From: Oscillospiraceae bacterium
GTDB taxonomy: Bacteria; Bacillota; Clostridia; Oscillospirales; CAG-272
Length of the DNA stretch: 6,347 nucleotides
Reading direction: 5' to 3'
Assembly: GCA_009779295.1 (NCBI GenBank)
Contig: WREN01000138.1
Coordinates: 1-6,347 of the forward strand
In this document: in pieces, positions 5,801-6,347 of the stretch
Layout: each line of letters begins with the position of its first letter
How positions within the stretch are numbered: position 1 is the first letter of the stretch
The notes under the pieces: model-generated
Database searches by the model: none
What the model was told of the DNA's origin: nothing
What the model saw: only the letters and a program-made list of their open reading frames with translations
Made by a program: the position numbers and the translations under genes

Positions 5801-6347
5801 ATGATATTTTTAGGAATAGATATAGGCAGCAGCGGATGTAAATGCGTTGCCTTTTCAGAAGAGGGAGTACAGTTAAACGTAAATTACAACGAATATTCTG
5901 TTGAAGCGGGACAATCCGATGTTGATGCGGAGGAAATTTTTGACGCGACTTGCGACGTTATAAAACAATGCATGGTGAAATTAGGTTCAGACGCGAAAAA
6001 TGTAGTCGCGATAGCGGTGACATCATTCGGTGAATCATTCGTTCCGGTAAGTAAAAACGGCGAGAACTTGTCGAAGATTATAATGTATACGGACAAGCGC
6101 GGCAAAATGGAAACGGAACAGTTGATCGATGCAGTCGGTTACGAAAAGATAATGGACATCGTCTGTACCAAGCCGGACTCGATGTATTCATTGCCGAAAA
6201 TTATGTGGATGATGAATAATGTGCCGGGCGTAAGGGAAAAAGTGTGGAAGTTTATTCTGATGCAGGATTACATTTGCTACAAATTGAGCGGCGAAACGGG
6301 TATCAGTTATTCGCTCGCGACGCGTACTATGGCGTTCGACCTTGCAA
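5801..6347 (+). CDS. FGGY-family carbohydrate kinase, N-terminal part (cut by window end)
   Basis: The first 182 residues of an ATP-dependent sugar kinase with no stop codon before the right edge; full family members are about 490-520 residues. The start MIFLGIDIGSSGCKCVAF (1-18) is the phosphate-1 motif of the ASKHA fold, with D7 expected to assist phosphate binding. It continues with AIAVTSFGESFVPV (70-83), a likely sugar-contacting region, MYTDKRG (95-101), MQDYICYKLSGE (154-165) and SYSLATRTMAFD (169-180), a typical FGGY_N pattern. The catalytic Asp of the family lies beyond the window. Relatives phosphorylate xylulose, fuculose, ribulose, gluconate or glycerol; the visible part resembles the xylulokinase/fuculokinase side more than glycerol kinase, but the substrate is not settled. 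It is divergent from the methyltransferase-isomerase unit, which suggests a shared sugar pathway. Confidence 0.92.
   Translation, partial: MIFLGIDIGSSGCKCVAFSEEGVQLNVNYNEYSVEAGQSDVDAEEIFDATCDVIKQCMVKLGSDAKNVVAIAVTSFGESFVPVSKNGENLSKIIMYTDKRGKMETEQLIDAVGYEKIMDIVCTKPDSMYSLPKIMWMMNNVPGVREKVWKFILMQDYICYKLSGETGISYSLATRTMAFDLA

Overview
The window looks like chromosomal DNA from a low-to-moderate GC Gram-positive anaerobe, most likely a member of the Clostridia. The evidence is the AT-rich intergenic regions, near-consensus sigma-A promoters with 17-bp spacers, strong AAGGAG ribosome binding sites, and the pairing of acetate kinase with the tRNA modification enzyme TmcAL. There is no sign of a phage, insertion sequence, CRISPR array or RNA gene. 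Coding density is very high and no gap between genes exceeds about 135 bases.

Layout, left to right. (1) Bases 1-64 are a short non-coding stretch with a possible ribosome binding site for another minus-strand gene leaving the left edge. (2) A minus-strand pair, tmcAL (2015-984) followed by a DUF4380 / mutarotase-like gene (979-65), is tightly coupled: the ribosome binding site of the second lies in the last codons of the first. (3) Bases 2016-2147 hold overlapping promoters that face each other, one for tmcAL and one for ackA. (4) ackA (plus, 2148-3377) encodes acetate kinase and ends at a strong intrinsic terminator. (5) A convergent minus-strand pair follows: a class I SAM-dependent methyltransferase (5694-4912) and an L-fucose/L-arabinose isomerase-like protein (4897-3407). 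(6) Bases 5695-5800 hold back-to-back promoters whose two -35 boxes form one inverted repeat. (7) The start of an FGGY-family sugar kinase (plus, from 5801) is cut by the right edge.

How the genes fit together. An isomerase followed by an FGGY kinase is the classic start of pentose or deoxyhexose breakdown (aldose to ketose to ketose phosphate). A mutarotase-like protein, if catalytic, would suit the same sugar chemistry. AckA would handle the end of fermentation, making ATP and acetate from acetyl phosphate. TmcAL uses acetate and ATP to acetylate a tRNA cytidine, so tmcAL and ackA share acetate as a metabolite. The exact sugar cannot be read from the sequence.

No wholly new system is evident. 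The points most worth a second look are the interlocked tmcAL/ackA promoters, the palindromic -35 pair between the methyltransferase and kinase genes with unusually short leaders, an apparent shortening inside TmcAL, an altered conserved residue in AckA, and a methyltransferase co-transcribed with a sugar isomerase.
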